DNA of 64,000 nucleotides from Megamerina dolium (GCA_963854835.1 OY978527.1:38135040-38199039); one strand, 5' to 3'. Positions 1-12,385 are shown, counted from the stretch's first letter. Notes: generated by a model not told the origin, from the letters alone. Program-made: numbers and translations.

Positions 1-69
1 GGCCCAAAATTCATCAATCATACGGTGATCACTAGGGATCAGTGAAGGCCTAGGCCAATTATACTATAA

Positions 70-1256
70 CTTACTACTTACTTACATATGTATGTGGCCA
101 TTACAACCGAAAATTGATTTAGCCCGAATCTAGCATGTCTCGCCAGCCAGCTCTTTTCTTAGCTAGTTGGCGTCAGTTAGAAGAGGTCACGACGTCTCAA
201 TTGCTTACTTAGCCCAAAGTATCCCGGTCACCGGCCCGAGCTGAATGGGGCTGAAACTGGTAGTAGCTTCGCCCATGAGGTCTTACCAAAAAACTTTAAA
301 TTTGGTATCACAAGTGATCAGATTAGAATCCCGTCAACCGGATCGTTGGGAACGGCTCTACGGGGAGGTTTCAATGGCGGTTGTGGTCACCCAAAGAACA
401 TGCGGGTAGAGTATTCGACGTTAAAGGCGTGGAATACCCGATGTGGAATTGCATTTCGATCAGGGTGCTGACCTCTTAGATCAGAAGAGGTTTTAGTTAG
501 GCCCCGATTCTCACCAAAGAGGGTAGCACGTCCATTCAACGTGTCCCAATTGGTACCGTAGGAACCTGGAGATTGGCTTTTGATTTTCGAATCCTACGGG
601 GCGCTTATCGACGCTTCAAATTGGCACTTAATGTTGATTCCAAGATAGATAAAGTCCTTCACTACTTCAAAAGCATAGTTATCAACAGTGACGTGCTGTA
701 CAAGACACTGGGACTCTTTGCTTGTTGATACTAGGTACTCCGTCTTACCCTCGTTCATCGTAAGACACATTCTATGCGATTCTCTTTCCAACTCTGAGAA
801 TGCTGTGCTGACTACTCGCGTGCTCTAGCCGATTGTGACAATATCATCGTCATACGCCAACAGGATGACAATTTTTTTGAAGATAGTCCCATAATGTCAT
901 AGATGAGCAGCTCGTATTATTTTCTCCATAAGAAGATTGAAGAAGTCGCACGATAACGAATCGCCTTGTCTGAAACCCCGCTTGGTATTAAACGGTGAGA
1001 AGAAATCCTTCCCAAATTTCACTGCACAACGGGAGTTCTACAGTGTCATTCTGCAAAGACGAATGAACTTCGCAGGAATACCGAACTCAGACATTGTTGT
1101 GTAGAAGTAATCCCTTACTGGACTGTCGAAAACGGCTTTATAATCAACAAATAGATGATGTGTGTCGATCTGTTGTTCTTAGGTCCTCTTCAGGATTTGG
1201 TGCAGTGTGAAAATCTGGTCGATGGTGGATTTACCAGGTCTGAAGGAACACGTAAT
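70..1256 (-). mobile_element. Non-LTR retrotransposon (LINE family X), 3' part, degenerate
   Basis: Minus-strand reverse-transcriptase relic. Translated pieces include a stretch at 594-791 with the K-T-E-Y-L and F-I-Y-L-G motifs typical of the region after the catalytic core of non-LTR reverse transcriptases. It aligns by eye along its length with the copy at 62652-64000, sharing the phrases around 'CCATTACAACCGAAAA' and 'GTCTGAAACCCCG'. The 3' end is marked by TTACTTACTTAC-like simple repeats at about 70-90, as in the other copies. Several frames are broken, so no complete protein is possible. It is truncated 5' at about 1256. The clade is not resolved. Confidence 0.8.
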
Positions 1257-1280
1257 AGCATAACATAATCATATAAATGT

Positions 1281-1296
1281 GTGCCGTAGCTCAGTG
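1281..1296 (+). repeat. Tiny SINE head fragment
   Basis: The 16 bases GTGCCGTAGCTCAGTG match the A-box end of the tRNA-derived SINE head seen complete at 9035 and 44325. Nothing of the rest of the element follows. Confidence 0.5.
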
Positions 1297-1488
1297 ACAC
1301 TTTCAAAATAATTGATTTTTCTCTTTTTACTTCCATCTAATTGAACTGGCTAAATGTCGGAGACTCGAAATTTAACTTAACAACGAATATCTAAATCGCA
1401 TGTGCGCATGCGCAACCATATACTTTCTTTGCTCATTGTATTAATCGTGCTTATTCATATACCCGTGCTTTATACGTATATTCATGTA

Positions 1489-3138
1489 CAGTGGCTCCCA
1501 GCTTATTTCGTACAGTGACAGTTTAAAAATTGCTGCAGTCGTAATTCCTAATATAGCAAAAATTTGAACAAAATATAAATGCCATTTTTGAAAGGAAGGT
1601 TTGTTTTTTATTTTCCAAAATTTACTTTTTCAAAATTTTAGTGTTTGACACTATAAAAAAATAAAATAAGAATAAAATAGGAAAATTCATGTCACAGCTT
1701 ATTTCGTACAGTCTCTTTAAGTTCAAACTAAAAACAAAGTAAGTTGATTTTAATATTTAGTATGACATCCCTTAGCGTTAATGATAGCCTGGAGTCTATT
1801 TGGCATTGAATCCACCAATTTTTGAGTGATGTCTGGTGTGATTTTTTTCCATTCCTCCATCAGTACCTTCTTTAGGTCTTGCTTATTAGAAATCTTGTGT
1901 GTTCTTATTTTATTGTCCAAAATAGACCAAAGATTTTCAATCACATTCATGTCAGGTGACTGTGGTGGTGGAGACATCAAGTGTGGGCAGTTCCAAATAA
2001 GCCAAGATTGCACAATCCCAGATTTATGTTTTGGGTCATTATCTTGGTAGTACCGAAATTCATCCCGCAAATCCAGTTTGTCTGCACTTTGAAGTAAATT
2101 GTTTTTCAGAATCTCGAGGTACTTCATTTTGTCCATTGTCCCCTCAATAAAAACCAATTCACCTACTCCGGCTGCTGACATACAGGCCCAAACCATCACG
2201 CTACCGCCACCATGCTTCACTGTGGGCTTAAGGTTCTCCTTGTTTAGCTCGGTATTCGCTTTACGCCAAACATATGACATTCCGTCCGAACCAAAAATAT
2301 TAAACTTAGACTCATCCGCGAAAATAACGGTATTCCAGAACGCAGGAGTCTTAATAATATGCTCTTTGGCGGAGTCAAGTCGGCGTTGTATATTCATTTT
2401 TGAAATGAATGGTTTCTTTCGGGCTACTCGACCGTTCAAGTCATGATTGCGCAGCACACGTCGGACAGTTTCAGCACTGGATGATTTCCTATTTCACGCT
2501 GAACCTCTGCAGCCAACTTCGGAGCGGATAACTTTGGATTTTTCTTAATTTTTCGTACAATATAACGCTCGTCTGATGCGTTGAAAATCTTATTAGGTGC
2601 TTCTCTGCCCTTGTTCTCCAACCGATTTTCGCGAACGAAGCGTTGAATGATGTATTGGACAGTTGAGGCACTTAAATTTGTCATTTCAGCAATTTTTCGC
2701 ACACTCTGACCTTTCCTAAAATGGTTAATTACCAGTTTACGCTGTTCCATCGTTGTACGACGCCCATAACGCTAAATGTTTAATTTACAGCACTTTAACT
2801 ATTTAAAATAATAATAATAAAAATTGTTATAATAGTTAAAAAGGTCCAAAAACTCATACAATTCAAAAAAACTTTGTAACTGCGCGGCAGAATGAAACTT
2901 ACTTACATTGAAGTTTGTGTACGAAATAAGATGTGAGCTGAAAATCAGCTGATCAATAGTTTTTCTCTCTTGCATAACAAAAAGAAAAATTTTTGGGGTT
3001 CCCCGTTTTCTTATTAGGTTTACTAAACACATACACAGACATCTACATTCAAAACTTATCGATAAGTTTTTTAGTTTCGATGTTACAGCCATGTACATAA
3101 AAATATATACACTGTACGAAATAAGCTGTGAGCCACTG
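1489..3138 (-). mobile_element. Tc1-like DNA transposon, near-complete
   Basis: A 1650-bp element flanked by TA on both sides (1487-1488 and 3139-3140). Outer inverted repeats at 1489-1517 and 3110-3138 differ at one base; both start CAGTGGCTC and contain CTTATTTCGTACAGTG. A second copy of the CTTATTTCGTACAGT core sits inward on each side, at about 1692-1712 and 2919-2936. This gives the IR/DR arrangement known for several Tc1-family elements, where transposase binds both sites at each end. The single gene runs on the minus strand from 2750 to 1750. Structure and target duplication are read directly from the sequence. Confidence 0.93.
1750..2750 (-). pseudogene. Tc1-family transposase (DD34E) with one frameshift
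   Basis: Cut-and-paste transposase of the IS630/Tc1/mariner superfamily, about 330 codons, the usual Tc1 length. The N-terminal part (2750 to about 2485) starts MEQRKLVINHF and contains a helix-turn-helix (S-V-R-K-I-A-E-M-T-N-L-S-A-S-T-V) for end binding. The C-terminal part (about 2457 to 1750) has the catalytic triad: D in 'FADES', D in 'QDNDPKH', and E in 'VIENLW' with 34 residues between the last two. The two halves lie in different frames; a one-base change near 2480-2485 is the only break I see. In the shifted frame the joining segment reads like a normal Tc1 linker. An in-frame stop just upstream of 2750 supports this start. The copy is not functional as read, but looks young. Confidence 0.92.
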
Positions 3139-3140
3139 TA

Positions 3141-4630
3141 TATATATACTGATGGCTGTAGTTTTGTTATTTGTTTTGCCATTGCATATTTTAATGACCA
3201 TTTAAACATAATTATATTGCTGCTATTTGATGATATTGTTGTTGTTGTAATGATGATTATTAATATGGAGGCCAGTAGTGCCAAGTGCAAACGCGTGCGT
3301 ACACACATACACACACACACACCTGATTTCTCTGTCAATTTTCTGCCAATTGCTTAAGTTGAATTGAAAACAATAATACAAAAATAATACTCGTAATTAT
3401 AATCAAAGTTGCTGATGTTTTTGTAATTGCTCATATGTAAATACTTAAAATAAGTATATGTATAGTATATATTTGCACTTGCACAACTCTCACGAGTACA
3501 CTTGTATAAAAATAATGCATCGTTAGCTCCACTCCGCGCCACCACATCACACCACCGGCAATACTAAGTTGCGTTTTTTGTTGATTAGAGTAGTACATCT
3601 TGTAGCTTTAGAGAGTGATTGATGTGTTTTAGCGTTAACAAATATGAATATTTTCGATTCATGCACATATTTTTAACCGTCTTCAAGAAACATAGATGGT
3701 GATATCAATTTGACATGTATTCAGTCAAACCTCGATCGTTTATCCGATTTCAGCTAATTAATTTCTTTTGTTTGTTAATACAAATCTTATAATCTCACAC
3801 TTATTTCAACAATTATGAAATGACGTCCAATATTCCCACATTCACACCCTTTCATTTTTAAACAGGGCAACTGGAAATGTTAGTTAAAATCCAAAGGTAT
3901 TCTGAAGACTTGTATGGCAGGAAAGTAGGATATTATTCAATTCATTTTTTTTTTCTGAGTACAACAATACGTTAATTCAACCATCCATTATATATAACAC
4001 TGCAGGGAAATGTAATTATTGAAGTAGTATGTGCTTCTTGAATTTTTACGCAAGTCTTACTTAATGTAAATGCTCTCAGATGCCTGTTACTTTTGACCAT
4101 TTAATTAAAAATGTGAAAATCATACCATGAACATTTTCCCTTTTATTGTTTTATTTGATTATATTATATGTTTACTCTTCTCCAATTTTTAAATTTGCGT
4201 GAGAACCTAAGTCTATTTAACTCATATGTATGCATATATGTAAAAATAATTAACAAGTCTGGATAGTTGGATGGTTGAAGATGACGAGCTAGCTAACTGC
4301 ACGAATGCATTGTAATTTTCTACTTTAATACATTTAACATGTATATTGAATGCATTTTATTCTTTGCATTCCTACAGTAAATAAGTAGTTTTAGTTTGCT
4401 CATAAAACGAGCAAAGACAACTGCATTTATCGTGTGAGTGTATTAATATTATAACAAATAGTGTGACTCCATCGTACATTTAGTTTGGATGATGCCAATA
4501 CGATCATTTTTGATTCAGTTTTCAACGACGACCACTTGATAACTTGATAACTTATAACTGATTACTTGATAACGTATTACTGCACTTATATGTTGCACGG
4601 AGCGCTAAGATTTGATATTAAAAATATATA
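3141..4630. other. No gene recognised
   Basis: AT-rich non-coding DNA with a short CA run near 3300-3320. Small open frames here are microsatellite-derived and show no domain. Probably intronic or intergenic. Confidence 0.6.
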
Positions 4631-4923
4631 TATGGCACTTATAGGCCACGAATGGCCCTTTAGCCAAGGTTCTCTTTCAGTACTGTTGTGTGTGTGTTAA
4701 ATTTTTGAACAATATTAGAAGGAACCTACTTATATTAGCCGGTTCCGAACAGCAGAACTCTTGTGACATCACTTTTTCTGAGCTTTGTCACAAGCATTGC
4801 TTTCCCGTAAGAATTACCAATTGCTTCCCAATAGGTGCATAATGTTCGAAAGAAAATTTTTTGCTATATTCAAATTGTGCTTCAGCTGGGGATTGCCGGC
4901 ACCAACCCCTGAGCTACGACACT
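4631..4923 (-). mobile_element. tRNA-derived SINE, tail type 2, rearranged head
   Basis: Minus-strand copy. From left to right it shows the type-2 tail (GGCACTTATAGGCC), the body (CCGGTTCCGAACAGCAGAAC, then TGACATCACTTTTTCTGAGC) and a damaged head in which much of the anticodon region is missing before CTGAGCTACGACAC. Confidence 0.85.
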
Positions 4924-5154
4924 TCCAATGCGCATTGGTGTAATTTTGAAAATTCTTAGACTTTTACGGTGATACATCCTACTCGGTTCATGGTCTCTGC
5001 TGACCTTTTTTCTGTAGACTTTTTTTTTTCAAAATTTTTCAAGTATTGGAACCCATTTATACTAAAAAAAAGTGTCACCTTGATTTTGTTCAAATTCAGA
5101 TTTAAGTGAACTTTCTATTTTCTGCTGCTTTCAAACATTTTACATATACAGGTA

Positions 5155-5562
5155 GGTAAGGGTTAATCCCTTATTGAAAATTTCTTTTCGTTATGACTCC
5201 CTTAGATTTAGAGTTAGCTACACAGTTCAAAAATAACAGTTTATTAGTTTTCTAAGAGCTTAAATTTTATAATGGGAAAATGTTTGATTAGGTACGTGGT
5301 ATAATCATGGGAACTGGATATGATTTTTTAGGAACTCGTTCAATTTCAAAGTTATATATTAAGGAATTATAGCTTTTCAACAAGCTATCATTTTTTTAAA
5401 AATCGAACAATCAACAACTGTGCTATGATTAAAAAGACAATTTTGGCGGTTCTAAAAGGGTTAAGAAAAAATCTTTTTTTTTTCGATTACGTCTCAACAT
5501 AATTTTTCAAACTAGGGGTGAAATTTGGATACATTTTTTCGTGATCCACCCTAATGTACATA
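5155..5562. repeat. Dispersed non-coding repeat R, copy 1
   Basis: About 400 bp starting near GGTAAGGGTTAATCCC and ending near GATCCACCCTAATGTACA. The same order of phrases (TTTTATAATGGGAAAATG, then AGCTTTTCAACAAGCTATC, then TTTTGGCGGTTCTAAAAGGG) recurs at 54525-55078 and 60655-60968. There is no coding potential and no clear terminal inverted repeat. Class unknown. Confidence 0.75.
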
Positions 5563-5579
5563 CCACCTTGATCAAATTA

Positions 5580-6889
5580 AAAAACTCATGAAATAGAAAC
5601 GTAGAAGTTTATCGTAACATCCAAATCTGTAACATACTAGACGTAATAAATTAATTCGACATTTATGCAGTACACGGGCGTAACAACAGAGCATATAGGC
5701 CCTATATCGAAACATTATAGACGTAAATCGAAAAAGTGCCACAATTTACAAAGTCCCCTATAGCAAAATGCCATATAAAGAGCGGCAATAAGGGTGTTAA
5801 TTGGTTCAATTGTTATTATTTTTATGGAATTTTATTTTCTTCTTTCACTCATACCGAATTCACCCTCACACATTAGCACACTTTGTATTTTACTTCGCCG
5901 TCTTAGCTGCAGTTAATTGCCAGGTCAAGTAGTACTAACACACACACCCACTTCGAAATGTATCTATATTAGTGTAGGGCTTGCGAATATCTGCATTCTG
6001 GTAAGTTGTCTTCTTATTTTGTATTGCTCTATTGCATCTAGTATATTTGTGTTCTTTTGCTTCTGCTTTGTTGCATGCAAAATTAGTACAATGTTAATAT
6101 ATGGACTATTCTTTGCAATATTCCATAATTGTAATCATCATACATCGTTTAACTATTTCAGCTCTCATATTCATTTTCATTGTAATGCTTATGCTCATCC
6201 TTATTATGATTACCATCATCATCATCAATCATCACTATATTAAGTGAGTTGATTTCTTTGTCCATTTGTGTGATTGCAACAATGGCCCTCAAATGAGCGC
6301 GCATATTCATACTTTTATATGTGTAAATATGTAGCCATAAACTCTATCCTCCCCAGCCCATCCATCTTGTTGACAACTAAAGGGTTCACCATCAAATTGC
6401 GCTCACTGATCTTCCTCTGCACCCGATCAAAGTGTTTATTTTTTGTTTTGCAAATAGGCATTTACGTATGACTCCATTTTTTATTTTTTCTTTTGTTTTT
6501 TTCACATTTTCATATACTTGTCTGTATTCCCATTCATTTACATTTTTTTTCCCAGGACTTGAAATTCTATGCAATTTTACCATGCACTCATATGATCTCA
6601 TAGTATGTAAGTAGTATATGACATATTTTTCATATTCTTCTTATGTGCATACATTAAATAAAGTTTATTGCCTTCATCACTCGTATGCCCACCACCGTAC
6701 AATGGAATGAAAAGAGATTTTGGCTGAACGAATCTTCTTTATTATGAATATATTTTTTAAACTTGGTTTTGTTAGATTTTTGGACAATTTTATCCGAGAC
6801 GAGCTAATGAAACCTTTGTCATATTTCAAGTTTCGAAAACATTTTTAAATTTGTTTCCTTGAAATTGAAAAAAAAACCCCAGAACTTCT
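5580..6889. other. No gene recognised
   Basis: Unique-looking AT-rich DNA with T-rich and CAT-rich stretches around 6180-6240 and 6470-6560. Open frames are short and repetitive in composition. Confidence 0.6.
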
Positions 6890-7760
6890 GGATAAATACA
6901 ACCTTTTCTTCACTGACGGCTCCAAGCTGAGGGTTATACTCAGATACGATAGGCTTCAACCACTTTTTCAGGCTGACTAACCATTGTAGCGTCTTCTAAA
7001 TAGAGGTCACGGCGGTAGACGTAGCCCTATCTATAGTCAGCGAAAACAAAATCTCCATGAAAGATATTGGTATTATCTCTGACAGCCAAGCTGCTGTCAA
7101 AGCACTTGAATCACACATCTTAACATACAAGACCACGATTCACTGCCGCAGATTTCTCGATGAGATGGCTGAGCAGTGTAATCTCCAACTAATGTGGGTG
7201 CCGGGTCATAGTGGCGTTCAAGGCAATTGCAGGGCGGACGAACTAGCCAGAAATGGCACAACGCTAGAACTCTCCCCTGATTTTGCAAGCATGGGCACTC
7301 CATTGAGCACCTGTACAAGACAAATTGCGTTTGGACACGTTCTATCATGGGCAAGATCGCGCAACAGAGCTGGCCGCACAAAAAGTCTACTCAGTCTAGA
7401 CAGAAGCGTGTTGAGGGTCACAACTGCAGTAATAACATTCCACTGCGTCCTTAGCTTACATACTAAAGGTATAGGATTGGGCCACCTAACGCACGACTTT
7501 TGCAGAAGCTGCAGAGATGAGGAAGAAGAGGAGTCAATCCTACACTTAATGTGTTCATGCCCGGCACCTTGCCGCAGGCGCATGTCTAATCTAGGTTTCC
7601 ACAATTCAAACAGCCTCACTAGCCTTAGTGAGACCTTAATGAGCAGATGCTTCATTTTAAGCTCAAAATCTTTTAAGTTAGCGAGTTAGAGTTAAAGACC
7701 ATGTGGTAACACAATGGGCCTATAATGGCTTTCATCACATGGTTTAAAAAGAAAGCGATT
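6890..7760 (+). mobile_element. LINE 3' end with RNase H domain (I/LOA/R1-like group)
   Basis: 5'-truncated LINE carrying the end of ORF2. An RNase H domain is visible. 'FTDGS' is near 6910 (first catalytic Asp), 'ISDSQAA' at about 7074 (second Asp), and 'WVPGHSGVQGNCRADELA' near 7195-7245 (the conserved His and final Asp). A C-terminal Cys/His cluster follows (C-R-S-C then H-L-M-C-S-C near 7500-7560). The frame is open from 7057 to the stop at 7687-7689. Upstream of it the frame is broken, so the protein is incomplete. The short 3' UTR contains CACAATGGGCCT, a phrase shared with the LINE at 54005-54472 and with type-1 SINE tails. RNase H after the RT places it in the I-like superclade; the exact clade is not resolved. 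Confidence 0.88.
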
Positions 7761-9022
7761 ACCGTTGGAATGGAAAACTATTTATCCCACTGTACACCAT
7801 GCACTCAGTTGCTTCTCTACAGCAGTATTTACTTATTTACTCCTCCACCATCATACCTACTAAATATATTTATCGTATTGTAGGCGTTATTTTATTAGCA
7901 TTGGCTTAGGTTAGGTACAGGTAATATTGTTGGAGTCACAGCAACATAAGCGTCGGCAGTTGTCCACCATCATCATCATTGCCACATCACACATCAATTG
8001 CAATTACATTGGCACAACGGCTGGATGTTATGTCTATTTTATTTTTGTGCAAACAATGCGTATAGGCAATTTTTCATTTAAAGCCTGGCTGCCTGCCTGC
8101 CTGCTTGTCTTTATTTTTAATTTGTTGCGTTTGTTTTGTTTTTATTCTCATAATGTTAATGAACATTAAATATTAGCATCGTTATTGTTAATGATGAGAA
8201 TTATGACTTTCGATGAAGAAGCGTACAAGGCTTAATACGTACGTAGTCATATTGATGTGATGATGTGATGAATATAAACTCGTATATGAAATGAGCAAGC
8301 GTGCTGTTTGATTATGATGGATTTGTTTGTTTATAAATGATGATGTTTTTTCGCAAACTTGTTGATTTAATACATAGCAAATACTTTATTTGTTGTTGTT
8401 TTTTTTTTTTTGCTTTCTTTTATATTTGCATATTCTGTCCGAGTACAAAACTGTTTTCTATCATCATCATCATCACCCAATGTAAGCATTTCCAATCAGT
8501 ATGATTTTGATTAATGAACACACCAGTAAAATGGGGGATAAAGGGGAGCAGAGAAAAAAAATTGGAAAAAGAGGTGTTAAAACAATTTTTGTTTGTAAAT
8601 TCATGTCAGGTCAATAAACTGTGATTTTAATTAAGAATGCAAATAAGTGAGATCAAAGTAAAATGCCAAAGCAGTGAGGAAGCAAAACAACGATTCGCAA
8701 CGATTTTCTAATGACTTCATTAGTTTGCACTCTTCTCCCGTTGTGTTAAAATAAATAACAGGTAAAATTATTAATTAGTCAAAGTAGTAGTGAAATGCAA
8801 AGAATATATGAATATTTATTTATAGTCGTTGATTATGAACATTTTTTTTTTCACTTGTTACGTAAAAAAATGAAACTTTCCATTGTTCGAACGATGCACA
8901 CTCATCAATACAATGATATTACACAGTGCGCAAGTGTGCCAGCAGTAATTAAAGCCGTAATTAAATTACTACAAAAATGCATATCATCGTCGCAGTGGGC
9001 CATCTTTAATAATAACTTCATG
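7761..9022. other. No gene recognised
   Basis: AT-rich DNA with CAT trinucleotide runs (about 7968-7980 and 8462-8476). No coding signal beyond short chance frames. Confidence 0.6.
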
Positions 9023-9034
9023 TAAGCTAAACGT
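9023..9034. repeat. Target-site duplication, left copy
   Basis: TAAGCTAAACGT. An identical 12-mer occurs at 9379-9390 and the two exactly bracket the SINE. Confidence 0.93.
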
Positions 9035-9378
9035 GGGTACCATAGCTGAGTGGTTAGTGTGTTGGCCTTCTGATCTATAGGTCGTGGGTTCAATCCCCAG
9101 CTGAAGCATAACAAATTTAATATCGAAAAAATATTTCTTTCGAACTGTACCCACCTGTCGGCAATAACAATTTGTCATGGAAAAACTTCTAAAATAACTC
9201 TGTGACAAAGCTCAGAAAAAGTGATGTCGCAAGAGTTCTGCAGTTCGGAACTGGCTAAAATAAGTAGGTCCCTTCTAATACTGTTCAAAATTTAACACGC
9301 ATAATAATACTGGAAGAGAAGCTTGGCCAAAGAGCCCTTCGGGGCTTATAAGTGTCACATATGTATTTATTTTTTTTT
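9035..9378 (+). mobile_element. tRNA-derived SINE, full length, tail type 2
   Basis: The best reference copy, 344 bp. Its head is tRNA-like, with a pol III A box (TAGCTGAGTGGTTAG) and B box (GGTTCAATCCC). The non-tRNA body includes GGTAC/CCACCTGTCGGCA, GAGCTCTGTGACAAAGCTCA and GGCTAAAATAAGTAGGTCCC. The tail AAGCTTGGCCAAAGAGCCC then GGGCTTATAAGTG defines type 2 and ends in a T run. If the head is aligned to tRNA-Lys, the anticodon position reads TCT, so a Lys/Arg-like ancestor is plausible but unproven. Perfect 12-bp target duplications show LINE-type insertion. Confidence 0.95.
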
Positions 9379-9390
9379 TAAGCTAAACGT
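9379..9390. repeat. Target-site duplication, right copy
   Basis: TAAGCTAAACGT, identical to 9023-9034. Confidence 0.93.
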
Positions 9391-11994
9391 AAAGGGAGAC
9401 ATTGCAAAAAATGCATGTACAATGCATTAAGTCTTACTATGAATGATCGAATAAATAATACTTAAATATGATCGTTCTTTTGCAATGATATATTATTTTC
9501 ATAAATGTTCCAAAGTTTTAGACAATAATAGGTTCCTTTCAATTTAATTTAATTTAATGAGCTATCAACCTGAAGAACTATGAAATAAGACGATGTATTC
9601 TTTTCAAAAATTGATTGACTGTGTCATTTTGAAACCAACCATATATAGTGTCAAAAATTACAGTATAGGGGAGTAGGGTTAATACGCGTCCGGCGATTTT
9701 GCCAAAAGGGAACATGCAAAAAATGACTGTGCATCCGCATTTAAACCAGTCATAAGCTGCGCTTCTGAATGATGCTTCATTTCCAAAAAGGATATTTTAG
9801 GGAGACATTCTGCATACTGGATGAAATTTAACATGATACTTATTTAGATCAAGTCGAAAGTTCAGGTATCAGGGACTTGAAAATATGGAGAAAATTTAAT
9901 TTTTCAAACCTCTTTAAAGTCTACATAAGTATGCGAGTGAAACAGTATGACTGTGGATTGTACCGCTTGTGTGCACCACAAAGTTCTTAATTTTTAAGAA
10001 CCAGACTAATGTTGTATTGAATCAAAATCAAATGGTATGGTAATGTGCTTGCTATGCCCAATGACATATATACAATATGTATACATTGGGACAAAGGAAA
10101 CAATTTAACAAGAGATGCTTTATATTGCACTCTGTAATATGAGTACCTATGCCATTTGTTGATACTTTCACTTTTTAAAAATGAACTAAATGGATATAAA
10201 ATCAGATGCGTAATATAAATAATTTTTTGTGTTGTTTTTACATTTAATATCTTTCAATATTCATTGAATCAATACAAAAAAAATGTGAGTAAAAATGTCA
10301 TGTCATGGTCATCGTCATCGCCATCATCGCTATCAGCGTCATCCCATCGGCAATTTACATATGCATAAACATGTAAAATGGAAGTTATACTTTAGTAATG
10401 ACAAATCGATCGGACCGGACCATGACTAAAATATGTAGTCCTGTTCGTGTACGCATGCATGCATGTTGGTTTTACACACTATATAGGAGCTAAATGACAA
10501 AAATCTCATATATCTACTATATAAAAAAAAGTATGGATTATTATACTGAAAATTAGTCATTTTGAAAGTGTTGCTGTCGAATTATTTGCAACGCGCTCAA
10601 TTTGCTACGAGTCAGTCTTATGCCAACATCGAAATATATGTAGACGCATATTTTCACTAGCTTTGCAACGGTTTATAGAACACGATTTGGTTAAACCACA
10701 CTCTCCTAAGTATTTCTAATACTTTTAACATTGTATTGACTGGTGCTACATTTGCGCGCATTAACAATTTATTCTTCAGATTACGGTCACGATACGAGTA
10801 TTACTGCGTACACCATAATTTTTGAATGATGATGGCTATGCACATGGATGAAAACAAAATAACGGTAGCAGCAATCATTATTGTACGACTATAGGTATCT
10901 AATGAATACGAACCGTAGAGTAGAAAGTTAAAAATATAGTTAAATTCTCACACTCATGGGAGTACTTTCCTTGTACAATAATAACTCATCATCAAGGTGA
11001 GAAGAACAATATTTTTTTTTTTTAACAAAATTGTGTTTTATTCGTCAAAATAGTCTTTTCATAAATTATTTCAGGGGCATTCCAATTTTTATACCCTCCA
11101 CAAGGACAATTCAGGTGTTTGTAACCACTTGAAGGAAGCTCTCTGGAGATATAGAAAAGTATATACATATGTTCTTGATCAGCTTGGCCAACACAGTAGA
11201 TTTGTTCCTCTATGTTTCTGTCACCTGTCTGGTGCAGGCAATTACTTGAATAATTATAAATGTGGTCACGCTCACATGGAACAATCAAAGACACCAACCT
11301 CGAAATATGAAAAATCTTGAACTTATTATAACTTCATTAATATTTCATCTAGAACCAAAATATATCGCATATATGCTTGAAAACTTGATGTGGTAAGCTT
11401 TTATATATCTTTAAGTGTGCGGGACAAGAATGATGGAATACAGATTTCGCTTATCAGAGAGGGTTTGTGAGCACTGTGAAGTAGCACTGGTGCAGCTGCG
11501 AGAGAAATGACAAAATGGCGAACAAATTCAAAAGAAAATTGTAAACAATGCGGAATAGTGCATGAATGGATCAACCATCACACCAGTGTGACGTCACATG
11601 CATATGTGATTCTGTCAAATTTCGCTGAGAGCCGATTGGCGGTATGAAATGAGCACAACCTTAATATTCTGTCAACCATGTGTGCAGGGTATAAATTTGT
11701 AGACTGAAAGACCATTTTTGGATTAATATTTTAACAATTTAATTTTATATTTTATTCGACACTCGTACTTAGCTTGCAGAAATATGACAAAATATCAAGA
11801 AGGTACCAGACGTATAATTGCAGGCGCTAAGTATACTTAACTAAAGTTAAGTAAATAATCAGAATTTCTTCTATTTGAAATATTTAAATACGCATGAAAT
11901 AAAATTGAAAATTTTGTCGTTTTATTGGCGCAAAGATAAAGTATGGATATGATTATAGTCGTATTTTAAACGACGAGTCGTATTTTAAACGAGA
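9391..11994. other. No gene recognised
   Basis: About 2.6 kb of AT-rich DNA. A 91-codon minus-strand frame at 11022-11297 lacks any recognisable domain. No repeat family from elsewhere in the window was identified here. Confidence 0.55.
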
Positions 11995-12385
11995 TAGCGA
12001 GCTCATACCAATAAGACGACATAGATGCTAAGTTTCCTAAACAGAGTTAATTAAATTTTTATTTTAATATAAATTTAAATAAATAGAACAAATACTGATT
12101 ATTTAAATGTATCAACAATAGTGAAATAATTTTATTACAACATTCTTGCTTTTCCTTTTCTGCTTAATTATAATATTTTAGATGTTTCATTAATTAGATA
12201 TCGATAAGTAACATCTCCGTACAGTAGAAAAAAATATAAAAGTAATTGGTTGCACTGAACTAAACAAGTAATGCCAAAGTTTTTAGCCTCTTTAGCGTTT
12301 ACTCGCTAAAATTAGCACCCTTGTTGTTGTTTTGCCATATATCCATCAGTACTAGCTAAGTACGAGTGTCGACTAAAACACGCCT
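11995..12385. repeat. Dispersed repeat A, copy 1 (empty-site copy)
   Basis: It shares an ordered series of phrases with 20285-21385: GAACAAATACTGATTATTTAA, then TAGTGAAATAATTTT, then ATATCGATAA, then CTGTACAGTAGAAAAA-like, then GTAATTGG, then ACTCGCTAAA, then GTTGTTGTT, then CTAAGTACGAGT. At the point where the other copy carries an insertion, this one reads TTTTCTGCTTAATTATAAT with a single TTAA. Non-coding; class unknown. Confidence 0.8.

Noticed and set aside
1826..2446. Plus-strand frames opposite the Tc1 transposase
   Set aside because: Shadow frames of the minus-strand transposase, which carries clear catalytic motifs.
5561..5576. Second copy of the 33880 mariner terminus
   Set aside because: TA followed by CCACCTTGATCAAA matches for 14 bases only, with no partner end or coding remains nearby; possibly a scrap, possibly chance.
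9035..9110. tRNA gene
   Set aside because: A and B boxes are present, but the acceptor stem does not close and the same body and tail follow in many copies, so this is a SINE head.
11022..11297. Protein-coding gene on minus strand (91 codons)
   Set aside because: No domain, no splice context and no repeat partner in the window; length is within chance for this AT-rich DNA.
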